The notes beneath the pieces were generated by a model, which did no database searches, was not told the DNA's origin, and saw only the letters and a list, made by a program, of their open reading frames with translations. 43,640 bases of DNA from Bacteroidota bacterium. GTDB taxonomy: Bacteria; Bacteroidota; Bacteroidia; Sphingobacteriales; Sphingobacteriaceae. The translations under genes were made by a program, and so were the position numbers. The stretch is taken from assembly GCA_013285685.1 (NCBI GenBank), contig JABDHD010000023.1, forward strand, positions 1 through 43,640, read 5' to 3'. This document shows, piece after piece, positions 1 to 9,373 of this stretch; position 1 is the stretch's first letter; each line of letters starts with the position of its first letter.

Positions 1-9
1 AAATAGGTT

Positions 10-183
10 ATGAAAAAAAGATCGAAAATTTTTCGTATTGTTTGTCTGTTATTTTTAATATTAGTGTTATATGTTGATTTTTTTGCTTCAAGCAAACCTT
101 CTTATTGGCCTATTGTTCGTGACGTTTTTGTGATCATATTGGCAATAATTGCAATATACTATAGAAACAAGAGCGAAGGGTAG
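10..183 (+). CDS. Small two-helix membrane protein, unknown function
   Basis: This is a 57-residue open frame too short for usual gene callers. It starts MKKRSKIF, a positively charged N-terminus, followed by a hydrophobic stretch (about residues 9-26), a short polar loop containing SSKPSYWP, and a second hydrophobic stretch (about 37-51, VFVIILAIIAIYY) ending in RNKSEG. The layout predicts two membrane helices with both ends in the cytoplasm. I do not recognise a family. The coding strand is A/T-rich compared with the genes further right. Nothing upstream can be judged because the window begins 9 bases before the ATG. It is a plausible real small gene but has no independent support. Confidence 0.45.
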   Translation: MKKRSKIFRIVCLLFLILVLYVDFFASSKPSYWPIVRDVFVIILAIIAIYYRNKSEG

Positions 184-304
184 TGCGGTAGTGTGTCAAA
201 GTAGTTGGTGCTTGCTTAACTACTTGAAAGTCAGTCATAGTATTTAGGACAAGACAAAAAATAAGTAAAAGCGGGTGATATTAAGGTTCCAAGCCCTAAT
301 TCAA

Positions 305-556
305 GAGTCTGTCGCGCAAGCCAAAAGCGCAAACCACTGGTTCAGGCGTGAGTGAGTCTGTCGCGCAAGCCAAAAGCGCAAAGGCGACTCGTGCCCCGCT
401 GACAGGTCGCCGACATGCTTTTACGTTTTGCTTTATTAGTTTAGCGCCGTACATTTAAACCATTATGAGCGCCATGACCTGCACAGTTTGTGACCTGCCA
501 ACGGGGCACGAGTCGCCTTTGCGTACTCGCCGACCCGTCAGACTCGCGCCTGAATT
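305..556. repeat. Direct and inverted repeat block upstream of the sorting-domain remnant
   Basis: A 29-bp word beginning GAGTCTGTCGCGCAAGCC occurs twice (305-333 and 354-382). A 32-bp segment at 377-408 is repeated in inverted orientation at 492-523 with two mismatches, and weaker inverted similarity extends to about 341 and 556. The block ends a few bases before homology to a T9SS sorting domain begins, so it probably marks the junction of an old rearrangement. The rest of 184-464 shows no convincing gene. Confidence 0.7.
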
Positions 557-806
557 CGGGGGCATCAACGACTTTTTGCAGATCGACAATATCAGCCAAT
601 ATCCGGATAATAAGCTATCCATCACGAACCGCAACGGGCAGTTGATCTACGAAACCCAGGGCTACGACAACAGCTCAAAAATATTCGACGGGCACAGCAA
701 CAAAAACGGGCAGATGCAGTTGCCGGGAACTTATTTTTACCAGCTGGACTATACCGCAAACGGCATCACCAAGCATAAAACAGGGTTTATTGTGCTGAAG
801 TATTGA
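465..806 (+). pseudogene. Truncated T9SS type B sorting domain (CHU_C) remnant
   Basis: From about residue 35 (GINDFLQIDN) to the end (KTGFIVLKY) this frame matches the last 85 or so residues of the giant protein encoded at 1103-7504, including an identical YDNSSKIFDGHSNKNG core. Those residues form the gliding-motility-associated C-terminal (CHU_C, type B) domain that directs outer-membrane export by the type IX system. The first 34 residues (MSAMTCTVCD...) come from the inverted-repeat block and look like chance coding. There is no signal peptide, and the start of the domain (VSANGDG in the intact copy) is missing. A sorting domain alone without a Sec signal cannot be exported, so I call it a decayed 3' end of a former large surface-protein gene. 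The open frame is intact, so expression cannot be excluded. Confidence 0.7.
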
Positions 807-809
807 TCA

Positions 810-966
810 GTCAGGAAAGTCCGAAATCAGGAAAGTCCGAAAGAAGCTGCAACAGCGCCTTTTAGACTTTTCCTATTTTCGCTCAATCTCTTTTTTACTA
901 CTCTTTTTTCCTTCGTCTTTTCCGACTTCAGTCCCGATAGCTATCGGGATTCCCAACTTTTCTGAC
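810..966. repeat. Imperfect inverted repeat with CAGGAAAGTCCGAAA words and an 18-bp palindrome
   Basis: Two copies of TCAGGAAAGTCCGAAA follow the stop codon. On the far side, inverted versions (TTTTCCGACTTCAGTCC, CTTTTCTGACTTCCC) appear up to 966. The perfect palindrome TCCCGATAGCTATCGGGA lies at 932-949 and recurs inside the next gene. It has the same design as other intergenic hairpins in this window. No gene is visible between 807 and 1102. Confidence 0.6.
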
Positions 967-1102
967 TTCCCCCATATACCCCAAAGATGTGATAGACAAG
1001 GGTTATTATTTAGCATATCTTTAATGCCTGAATGCACTGTAGTTTACAGCGGTCTTATTTGCCGCTGCATAATTTTTTCATGATCACAATAATTCATCCG
1101 TT

Positions 1103-4100
1103 ATGCAAACCAAAACAATCGCAATTGCAGCTTCCGCCAGCCGCTTTTTAAATTTAACAGCAAGTTTCTCACAAATAAAAAAGTTGTTGCTTCCTGCGGC
1201 GTTTTTGCTGGCCTTTTCATTGTTTGCCGCGCCGGCTGCCGGGCAAGCGGCTACTGCAACACTCACTTTAACCAGCAGTAACGCTAACCCGGGTTATGCC
1301 AGATTTGGCGACAATATATACTTTACCCTGACTGCAACTAATGGTAACCAGCTATCTTCCTGGATGTTGATTGTTGCAGGCGGGCTCGGACCCAATTCCG
1401 AAAATGTCGTAGGTAATTCTTCGAGTGTACAAGGATATTTCCCTGTTATGGATAACGCTTTCGAGGAGATATTTACCGAGGGTCCCATTGGCGTTTTTTG
1501 GGAATACAAAAACCAATACGGGACTTTTGGCAACGGCGGCCCCACTTCCCCGATTATTTTTGACAGTTTGCCGCCGACTGTTACCATAGGTGCGCCATCG
1601 GCCAATGTCGCGGCGGGCAACGGAAAAAGTTCAGTTTCCTATGCGGTAACCTATGCCGATGCTAATTTCGGCTCCAGCAACCTCACCGCGTCGGGCCTTA
1701 CGTTAAACACTACCGGCACCGCGACGGGCACCCTCGGGATCAGCGGCTCCGGTACCACCGATACGGTCACCATCTCCAATATTACGGGCAATGGCACATT
1801 GGGTATTTCCGTTGGTGCAGGCTACGCTGTCGACCTGGCCGGGAATACCGAGGCAACAGGCGCCGGGCCATCCGCTACCGTAACCGTTATCCCTAATGTT
1901 GCGCCTTCAATCAGCTATGCCAGCCCGCAGGGATACGCGGTGAATACAGCCATCTCCCCGCTGACGCCATCAATTACCGCAGGTAATGAGGTGTTTGCAG
2001 GCACTAACGGCGCCAGCGGTATAGCGGTCGATTACAACGGCAACGCGTATACGATAAACACTGCGTATAACATATTGATGTACCCGGCTGGCGGCGGTTC
2101 GGCGGTAACCGCTTATAATGCCAATGGGGTGGTCACTAACGTTGCCGTCGCCCCCATTTCCTCAACAACCAGTACGCTGATATTTGGCATCGGCGGCGCT
2201 CAACTCGAGTCGATGGATGTTGTAGGAGGCGTTCTTCAGGCGCCGGTCACTATTGGCTCCATCTTTAACGGATTTTCGCCGGTTGCCGCAACGCACCCGG
2301 CTTCAGGGCCGGATGTTGTAGCCGTTTTTACCGACAACAATTCAAACATAAATTTCACGGCACGTACCAGTGGCGTTTATTCCGCACCGGCTCCTATTGC
2401 TAACGCCCTTGTAACGGTTTCTGCCGCTGTCTTTGCCGGCGGTACCGCCCTTGCGTTAAACACCTACCAGGGCGCTGTAAAACTGGCTTTTGTGGGGCAG
2501 GATAATAACCTTTACTATTCTATTTATTCCGGTGGAATATGGTCGGCAGTAGCCCCCTGGGCCACACCGAATATCAGCATAAGCAGCATCGGGGCTTTTG
2601 CCCTGGATGCTCAGGGTAACGTGTGGTATAGCAGCGGCACTTCGTTAAATGAGATCGCATCCGGCGCAACTGGTGCCGTTGCGATGGCCACGTTGCCGGC
2701 AGCGGCTAACGGCATTGCTTTTGATATTTCGGGCAATATTTATGCGAATTGCGGTACGGAGATTGAAGAGTTGCAGGTTCCCACCAATTTCCTCGTAACG
2801 CCCGCCCTTCCGGCAGGCCTGAGCATTAATAGCATAACAGGTATCATCAGCGGTACGCCCACAACCCTTACCGCCGCCGCTAACTACACAGTGACCGCAA
2901 CGGCGGGGGCCAATAACTTAACAGCTCCGGTGAATATCCAAATCGTTACTACACCTACACTAAGTTATGGCGGTGCGTTAAATGCAACGTTGGGCGCCGC
3001 CATTACACATATCACACCGACGAGCGGCAGCATAGCCTTGCAAAAATATAACAGCACACCGGCTACTTTTGCAAGCGCAACCGCGCCCGCAGGTTTGGCA
3101 GTTGATGGCCCGGGCAATGTGTACGTTGCCGAAAATGGCGGCAGTGTGGTAGAAATCCCGGCGGCCGGCGGCACACCAACGCCGCTGAACGCAGGTGGCC
3201 TCGGGCCAATTTATATTGATGCCGCAGGGAACCTTTATACCTCCAATTCATCATCCACTGTAGAATTTACTTTTGCCATGTATCCGGGCGGTTCCACAAC
3301 AACTTCTTCTCCATTTGGAGGGGGCGCACCCAATGGCAACATGCTTACAAGCGTCAACGGTTTAACCGTTGACCAGGCCGGTAACGTTTATGCGGGCGGC
3401 ACATCCACAGATGGTGTAACATCAACAAATAAGGTTTATGAATACCCTAACCGCCTTTCGCAAAACGGGTTCTTTAACGCCGTGGCCATAGGTACAGGGT
3501 TTACTTCCGTTTCGGGAGTTGCCGCGGACGCTGCGGGAAATATCTATGTTTCCGACGCAGGCGCGGGAACGATCGACGTAATTCCGGCCACCCGGGGGCA
3601 GTGGACAACGTTGGTATCAGGCCTGGGTGCGCCGGCCAACATTTGTATCGATGGTGCGGGGAATTTATATTTCAGCGACAACAGCGCCAATACCATTAGC
3701 GAAATTCCGGCCGGCAGTCCCGTAGGTACGGGACCTGTACTAATAGCCTCGGGCCTGGGTTCGATAACCGCATTGGCAATTGACGGGCAGGGTAATTTGT
3801 TTGCCGCCGATAATACCAATAGTGTGATTGACAAGTTTTACCCGACGGGCGGTTACTACATAAGCCCGGTATTACCGGCCGGCCTAATTTTTAACGGCGC
3901 CACAGGCGTTATCAGCGGCAGCCCGGTTGTTGCATCGCCCGCCACTAACTATACCATTACAGCATACAACACGCTTGGCAGCGCTTCGGCCACGCAAAAT
4001 ATTACGGTTCCCGGCACGCTGCCAACATTATCATACAGCAGCGCGATGAGTTTTACAACCGGCGAAGCGGTGGCTCCGCTTACGCCAACCTCCAGCGGCG

Positions 4101-7100
4101 TGGCTGCACAGGGATATAGTACGGTACCTGCTTTTATCGACAACACGTTCGGTGCTCCATTTGCAGTGGCCGTTGATACTTCGCTAACCGTGTACGTAGC
4201 CGATCCCTATAATACCGTTACACACAATTTAGGTTACACAGCAAACGACGGGGGCTATGCCAATTTGTATTTTGCAAAGGGTAGTGGAGCGTGGAAATAT
4301 TTTGCTTCGACTAATGAGCAGTTAGTCGGCGTAGCTGTTGATAGTACTGGCAATGTGTTCGCCGCCAAAAGCAATATCGTGCCATCCAAATTTGCGCCGC
4401 CCACGCCGCCCACGACGTTGTTTACTGAGACGGCGTTGCCTTTTGGAGACCCCGTCTATAATGTTGCGACCGATGCTCACGGCGACCTGTTCGCAACGGG
4501 AACAAACAGTACCGTTCAGGAACTTGCACTCAACGCTACCTCGAGCACCATCATTGCCTCCGGGTTTAGTCAGGCTACCGGCATTGCCGTCGATGGGCCC
4601 GGGAATATATTTGTGGTCGACAGGGGTACCAATACCCTTTACAAAATACCCGCGGGCAGCCCCGTGGGTACGGGCCCAACGGCGGTGGCAACCGGGTTTA
4701 ATTTGCCCTGGCAGCTGGCGGCCGATGGAACGGGCAACATATTTATAGCCGATGGAGGCAATGGCGTGGTAAAAGAACTGCCTGCCGGCGGCGGGGCGGT
4801 TTCAACCGTAATATCAAATTTAAAAACACCAAACGGTGTGGCGGTGGATGTTAACGATGTGTTATACGTTGCCGATGAGGCTTTTGCACAGGTACGAAAA
4901 TACGCGCCCACCGGCGGTTATTACATCTCGCCGTCGTTACCCCCGGGTTTAAGTTTTAACAATAGCACCGGGGTAATCAGCGGTACGCCAACTACGGTTA
5001 CCCCGGTTAAAAACTATAAAATTACAGCCTACAATTTAGCCGGAAGCACCCAAACCACTGTGAGGTTCGGCGTAAACGCGCCAAACTCCAACCTGGCCGG
5101 TTTAACGGTAAGCACAGGCAGCTTAAGCCCGGCTTTTGCTACCGCAACAACGGGTTATTCGGTTAGCGTGCCCTACAATATATCGCAAATTGCCGTCACG
5201 CCCACCAGCGCGGATGGTAACGCAACGATAACTGTAAATGGTACGGCAGTGTCCTCAGGCAGCCCCTCGGGCGCCATAGCTTTAAGCGTTGGCGCCACTC
5301 CTATTATTATTGCGGTTACCGCCAGTGATCATTCCAGCACGCAATCCTATACGGTAACGGTAAACCGCGCCGCGCCATCATCAAATGCGCAGCTGGCCGG
5401 CGCCGGCATAGGTTACATAACCAGCGGTGATGTTGTCGAGGCCGTTGTAACCCCAACAACCGCCGACCCCGGCGCTACCGTAACAGTTAACGGCGTTGCC
5501 GTGGCTTCGGGTGCTGCAAGCAATCCCATCCCGCTTAGTCCCGGCTCAAATACCATTATCATTACGGTAACCGCCCAAAACGGGGTTAACAAACTCACTT
5601 ATAAAATAACCGTGGAGGGGCCGTTATCGGGCATATCAACACTATCGGCCTTAACTATCAGCGCAGGTACGCTATCGCCTGCATTTTCCGGCAGCACCAC
5701 CAGTTATACTGATAATGTGAATACGGGGATAACCTCAGTTACGGTTACACCAACCACCACCGATCCTAACGCCACCATCGCCGTAAACAACGCCGCCGTT
5801 GTGTCGGGCACGCCAAGCAGCGCTATCGGCATCAACATCGGCAACAATACCATTTCAACCGTTGTAACGGCGCAGGACGGCGTAACAGCGACAACTTACA
5901 CCATAACGGTGATCCGCCCGGCGCCGTCATCCAACGCCGGTCTTTCAAATCTGATCCTCACCAACGCGACCTTTACACCTGTGTTTGCAACCGGGACAAC
6001 GACTTATACCGCTTCGGTTGACAATACCATAATAGCTGTTACCGCGACACCAATCACCAGCGACGCCACCGCAACGGTAACGGTTAACGGCCTAACAGTA
6101 AGTTCGGGCACGGCATCGCAAAGCATCCCCTTGGTTGTCGGCGCCAATGCCATTAGCACGAAAGTAACCGCGCAGGACGGCACTACCAGTAAAACCTACA
6201 CGGTAACCATAATCAGGGCCCCGTCAAGCAATTCCATGCTGTCAGGCTTAACGCTGAGCAGCGGCACATTAACGCCGGCTTTTGCAAACACTACTACCAG
6301 TTATACCGCATCGGTAACAGGTGGGGTCAGTTCAATTACCGTGACACCAAAAACAGGTGTTCCCACTTCAACGGTAACGGTGAACGGTGTGTCTGTAACA
6401 TCGGGTACAGCCTCGCAAACCATAATGCTAAATGTTGGTTTAAATACCATCACCACAGTTGTGACAGCCCAAAACGGGACAAATAAAAAAACCTATACGG
6501 TGAAAGTAACCCGCGCGGTGCCTGATCAAATCGCCACGCTTTCCAACCTGGCCATCAGCGCCGGTACGCTTTCGCCGGCATTTGCAACTGCAACTACCGG
6601 CTACACGGCAGCGGTGGACAATACGGTAATTGCCACTACAGCAACACCGACGGTTACCGATGCTACTGCAACCGTAACGGTTAACGGCCTGGCGGTAAGT
6701 TCAGGCACGGCATCGCAAAGCATCCCCTTGGCTGTAGGTCCCAACACCATTACCGTAGTGGTAACGGCTCAGGACGGCAGCACCACCAAAACCTATACAG
6801 TAACCATAACCCGCGCGCCGTCCAGCAATGCCACGCTTTCAAGCCTGGCGCTTAGCAGCGGGACATTGGCCCCTTCGTTTATAAGCACGACTACCAGCTA
6901 TACCGCTTCGGTGGCCAATACCGTCGCCACCATTACGGTAACACCTAAAACCGGTGTCCCCACTTCAACAGTAACGGTGAACGGCACAACAGTGACATCA
7001 GGCACGGCGTCCGGCGCCATTGCCTTAAAAGTGGGTGCAAATACCATCACCACAGTTGTAACGGCCCAAAACGGAACAAATACAAAGACCTATAAAGTGA

Positions 7101-7504
7101 CGGTAACACGCGCCCCGGGCGGCGCCGATAGCTATATCCCGATAGCTATCGGGACCGGCATCAGCGTAACCATCCCGATAGCTATCGGGACAACCGAAAC
7201 GCCAACACTGGCTGAAGATGGCATACAGGTACACCAGGGCGTATCAGCCAATGGGGATGGTATAAACGACTTTCTCATTATCGAAAACATCATCAATTAC
7301 CCGGACAATAAACTGATGATCATGAACAGGAGCGGGCAATTGGTGTTTGAAGCGAAAGGTTACGATAACAGTTCAAAAATATTCGACGGGCACAGTAATA
7401 AGAACGGACAAATGCAATTGCCAGGGACTTATTTTTATCAGCTGGATTATACCGCAGGCGGTATAATCAGGCATAAAACCGGGTTTTTGATTCTGAAGTA
7501 CTGA
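1103..7504 (+). CDS. Giant secreted beta-propeller/Ig-like/cadherin-like repeat protein with T9SS sorting domain
   Basis: A 2133-residue surface or secreted protein. Residues 1-48 look like a long Sec signal (hydrophobic LLLPAAFLLAFSLFAAPAAG). Two Ig-like segments follow (about 50-265). Then come three units, each a NHL-like propeller (repeats of the form GIAVDxxGNxYVxD; about 290-555, 640-910, 1000-1265) closed by a putative-Ig (He_PIG) module with LPAGLSxNxxTGxISGxP. Residues about 1330-2008 hold seven cadherin-like beta-sandwich repeats of about 93 residues (xLSxLxxSxGTLxPxF ... TxYTxxV ... TxxxxxxTVTVNG); the second is atypical. A linker with two IPIAIGT copies leads to a C-terminal CHU_C type B sorting domain (about 2040-2133). 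Export through the outer membrane by T9SS is well supported by this domain. The role is likely adhesion or ligand binding; no catalytic motif is visible. The neighbouring remnant at 465-806 is a paralogous 3' end. Confidence 0.88.
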   Translation: MQTKTIAIAASASRFLNLTASFSQIKKLLLPAAFLLAFSLFAAPAAGQAATATLTLTSSNANPGYARFGDNIYFTLTATNGNQLSSWMLIVAGGLGPNSENVVGNSSSVQGYFPVMDNAFEEIFTEGPIGVFWEYKNQYGTFGNGGPTSPIIFDSLPPTVTIGAPSANVAAGNGKSSVSYAVTYADANFGSSNLTASGLTLNTTGTATGTLGISGSGTTDTVTISNITGNGTLGISVGAGYAVDLAGNTEATGAGPSATVTVIPNVAPSISYASPQGYAVNTAISPLTPSITAGNEVFAGTNGASGIAVDYNGNAYTINTAYNILMYPAGGGSAVTAYNANGVVTNVAVAPISSTTSTLIFGIGGAQLESMDVVGGVLQAPVTIGSIFNGFSPVAATHPASGPDVVAVFTDNNSNINFTARTSGVYSAPAPIANALVTVSAAVFAGGTALALNTYQGAVKLAFVGQDNNLYYSIYSGGIWSAVAPWATPNISISSIGAFALDAQGNVWYSSGTSLNEIASGATGAVAMATLPAAANGIAFDISGNIYANCGTEIEELQVPTNFLVTPALPAGLSINSITGIISGTPTTLTAAANYTVTATAGANNLTAPVNIQIVTTPTLSYGGALNATLGAAITHITPTSGSIALQKYNSTPATFASATAPAGLAVDGPGNVYVAENGGSVVEIPAAGGTPTPLNAGGLGPIYIDAAGNLYTSNSSSTVEFTFAMYPGGSTTTSSPFGGGAPNGNMLTSVNGLTVDQAGNVYAGGTSTDGVTSTNKVYEYPNRLSQNGFFNAVAIGTGFTSVSGVAADAAGNIYVSDAGAGTIDVIPATRGQWTTLVSGLGAPANICIDGAGNLYFSDNSANTISEIPAGSPVGTGPVLIASGLGSITALAIDGQGNLFAADNTNSVIDKFYPTGGYYISPVLPAGLIFNGATGVISGSPVVASPATNYTITAYNTLGSASATQNITVPGTLPTLSYSSAMSFTTGEAVAPLTPTSSGVAAQGYSTVPAFIDNTFGAPFAVAVDTSLTVYVADPYNTVTHNLGYTANDGGYANLYFAKGSGAWKYFASTNEQLVGVAVDSTGNVFAAKSNIVPSKFAPPTPPTTLFTETALPFGDPVYNVATDAHGDLFATGTNSTVQELALNATSSTIIASGFSQATGIAVDGPGNIFVVDRGTNTLYKIPAGSPVGTGPTAVATGFNLPWQLAADGTGNIFIADGGNGVVKELPAGGGAVSTVISNLKTPNGVAVDVNDVLYVADEAFAQVRKYAPTGGYYISPSLPPGLSFNNSTGVISGTPTTVTPVKNYKITAYNLAGSTQTTVRFGVNAPNSNLAGLTVSTGSLSPAFATATTGYSVSVPYNISQIAVTPTSADGNATITVNGTAVSSGSPSGAIALSVGATPIIIAVTASDHSSTQSYTVTVNRAAPSSNAQLAGAGIGYITSGDVVEAVVTPTTADPGATVTVNGVAVASGAASNPIPLSPGSNTIIITVTAQNGVNKLTYKITVEGPLSGISTLSALTISAGTLSPAFSGSTTSYTDNVNTGITSVTVTPTTTDPNATIAVNNAAVVSGTPSSAIGINIGNNTISTVVTAQDGVTATTYTITVIRPAPSSNAGLSNLILTNATFTPVFATGTTTYTASVDNTIIAVTATPITSDATATVTVNGLTVSSGTASQSIPLVVGANAISTKVTAQDGTTSKTYTVTIIRAPSSNSMLSGLTLSSGTLTPAFANTTTSYTASVTGGVSSITVTPKTGVPTSTVTVNGVSVTSGTASQTIMLNVGLNTITTVVTAQNGTNKKTYTVKVTRAVPDQIATLSNLAISAGTLSPAFATATTGYTAAVDNTVIATTATPTVTDATATVTVNGLAVSSGTASQSIPLAVGPNTITVVVTAQDGSTTKTYTVTITRAPSSNATLSSLALSSGTLAPSFISTTTSYTASVANTVATITVTPKTGVPTSTVTVNGTTVTSGTASGAIALKVGANTITTVVTAQNGTNTKTYKVTVTRAPGGADSYIPIAIGTGISVTIPIAIGTTETPTLAEDGIQVHQGVSANGDGINDFLIIENIINYPDNKLMIMNRSGQLVFEAKGYDNSSKIFDGHSNKNGQMQLPGTYFYQLDYTAGGIIRHKTGFLILKY
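7137..7190. repeat. Two in-frame copies of an 18-bp palindrome inside the giant gene
   Basis: TCCCGATAGCTATCGGGA occurs at 7137-7154 and 7173-7190. Both copies are read in the same frame and each yields IPIAIG, in the linker just before the sorting domain. The same palindrome lies outside genes at 932-949. The copies can each form a hairpin in mRNA or DNA. Confidence 0.9.
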
Positions 7505-7976
7505 TGTTTAGAGACTAGTATCATGTCGCTATTGAAATGATGCTTAGCCTTTACAGCGGAATTTAACTGCTTGTAGCGAACCGGATAAAAAATGAGTTTT
7601 TGACTGTTGACTAAGGTTGCCGGGCCGGCATAATGTTATTTAATTTACTGACAAATTTATGTCAGTGAAATGGGTTAACACAGATGTTAAGGTATCTAAC
7701 TAACTTTCGTGTTAAATAATTGATTAACAATTATTTAAAAAAAGGTTAACATTGAAATATGTTAAGTTGCGTTAACCCTTTGGTGTGATTATGGATGGGC
7801 GTTATGGTGCATTGGTACGAAAAAAATCGAAAGTCAGAACTGTCCGCTACTTCCGAAATCAGACGCTTTCTCCCCAAAAAAAATCCCAAATCCGACATCC
7901 GAAACGGCGAAGCCTTCTTTAACACCTTAAAAAAAATAAGCAAGCGTTAAAAATCAAAACTTATCTTTACCCGATC
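7505..7976. other. Gene-free 472-bp region with hairpins upstream of ddl
   Basis: I see no gene here. A hairpin with arms ACTGACA/TGTCAGT lies at 7647-7666. A perfect 11-bp-arm inverted repeat (TTAAATAATTG, loop ATTAA, CAATTATTTAA) lies at 7712-7738. GTTAAC-type words recur between 7670 and 7785 (GGGTTAACAC, GGTTAACATT, GCGTTAACCC) and may be regulator sites. A near-consensus -7 box TATCTTTA lies at 7962-7969, 7 nt before the ddl ATG. The segment 7820-7905 contains degenerate words of the TCCGAAA/GTCAG repeat type seen at 810-966. Confidence 0.5.
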
Positions 7977-8960
7977 ATGAAAACCAAAAACATCGCCCTT
8001 TGCGCCGGCGGTTTCACCGGCGAATATGAAGTATCCATCAACAGCGCCAAAAATATTGCCGCTAATTTAAACCCGGAAAAGTATACCGTTTATACCATCC
8101 TCATCAACCGCGACCGCTGGTTTTATGAGTCGGCCAACGGGCCGGTTGATGTGGATAAAAGTGATTTCAGCATTATCCTTAATGGCGCGAAAGTAAAATT
8201 TGATTTTGCTTTTATCACCATACATGGCACTCCCGGCGAGGACGGCAAATTGCAGGGCTACCTGGATATGCTGGGCATACCGTATAACACCTGCGACGCT
8301 ACAACATCGGCCATTACCATGAACAAGGCTTATACCAAGGCTTTGGTGGAGGGTATCCATGGGCTGCATACCGCCCGCTCGACGCGCCTGTTCAGGGATG
8401 ATATGCATGATGTAGCGGGTATTGCCGCTACACTAAAGTTTCCGCTGTTTGTAAAGGCCAATAACGGCGGCAGCAGCGTGGGGATGAGTAAAGTACATAA
8501 TGCGGCAGGTTTGCCTGATGCGTTAAAAAAGGCTTTCCATGAGGACGACCAGGTTTTGGTGGAGGAATTTATACAGGGTCGCGAGTTTAGCAGGGGAGTG
8601 GCCCGGCTTGATGGGAAGATAGTGGTATTGCCGGCGAGCGAGATTATAAGTAAAACCGAGTTTTTTGATTACGAAGCCAAATACACCGCCGGAGCATCGG
8701 AAGAAATTACGCCGGCCGATCTCCCGACGGAAAAAAATGACGAGATCGCTGAAATATTGACCGAAATATACCTGCGTCTGAACTGCAAGGGGATGGTGCG
8801 CATCGATTTTATTTTACCGGAAGCAACAGGGGACTTTTATTTCATCGAAGTAAATACCACGCCGGGCCAGTCGGATGCCAGCCTGATCCCGCAGCAGGTA
8901 AGGGCGGCCGGGATGGACCTTTCGGAATTTTACGGCGCCTTGGTAGAGGGGGCATTATAG
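7977..8960 (+). CDS. ddl: D-alanine--D-alanine ligase
   Basis: A 327-residue cytoplasmic ATP-grasp enzyme that joins two D-alanines using ATP, giving the dipeptide that caps the peptidoglycan stem. Visible family marks are the N-terminal strand NIALCAGGFTGEYEVS (residues 5-20), HGTPGEDG (83-90), the ATP-binding loop KANNGGSSVGM (160-170), the YEAKY motif (232-236) and the metal/phosphate motif FIEVNTTPGQSDASLIP (289-305). The length fits the short Ddl type. Ddl is often in the mur/fts cluster, but here it stands alone between repeat-rich spacers. The start follows a near-consensus -7 box (TATCTTTA). The family call is secure; D-Ala-D-Lac specificity is unlikely but cannot be excluded by eye. 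Confidence 0.95.
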   Translation: MKTKNIALCAGGFTGEYEVSINSAKNIAANLNPEKYTVYTILINRDRWFYESANGPVDVDKSDFSIILNGAKVKFDFAFITIHGTPGEDGKLQGYLDMLGIPYNTCDATTSAITMNKAYTKALVEGIHGLHTARSTRLFRDDMHDVAGIAATLKFPLFVKANNGGSSVGMSKVHNAAGLPDALKKAFHEDDQVLVEEFIQGREFSRGVARLDGKIVVLPASEIISKTEFFDYEAKYTAGASEEITPADLPTEKNDEIAEILTEIYLRLNCKGMVRIDFILPEATGDFYFIEVNTTPGQSDASLIPQQVRAAGMDLSEFYGALVEGAL

Positions 8961-9018
8961 GCGGCAATTTTTTTCTCAGTAGAATGGCGCTAACTCAACC
9001 ACCAATGACGGGCGAATT

Positions 9019-9113
9019 AATATCGAATAATGAATTTCGAACGTCCAATTTCGTCCCGCATGTGCGGGATTACTTCATTATTCGATATTCAGCATTCGTT
9101 ATTCGACATTAAA
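9019..9113. repeat. Inverted repeat of ATATCGAATAATG words with central 16-bp palindrome
   Basis: AATATCGAATAATGAA (9019-9034) is perfectly inverted as TTCATTATTCGATATT (9074-9089). Further TTCGTTATTCGACATT-like words extend to 9113. The loop holds the palindrome TCCCGCATGTGCGGGA (9054-9069), also found at 25450-25465. It lies just downstream of ddl. Confidence 0.8.
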
Positions 9114-9201
9114 TACACTATTTAGCGCGACGTGATCAAGAAGGCAGTCGTACATCGCGGTGCTGTAAATTCATTTCTTTTATTGTTTTCAAATAGTCGC
9201 T

Positions 9202-9300
9202 AGCCGGCCGGCTAATTGAGGCTAAAGCCCTTTGGCGCTGTGCTTAGCGCCCGTCCCTTAAAAAGGATGGCAATGAACAGGCCTTTTTACTTTCATTGCG
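9202..9300. repeat. Degenerate palindromic element
   Basis: This begins with the perfect palindrome AGCCGGCCGGCT (9202-9213). Short hairpin words follow (GAGGCTAAAGCCC; GGCGCTGTGCTTAGCGCC), then GGCAATGAA inverted as TTCATTGC. The end words match those of the element at 21696-21846, suggesting an eroded relative. Confidence 0.4.
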
Positions 9301-9373
9301 GTCGGTTTTAGTGGTTGTCGCACAACCTAATCTATGCAGAAATTTAAGATTTATCTGATATGGCAGGCAGTAA

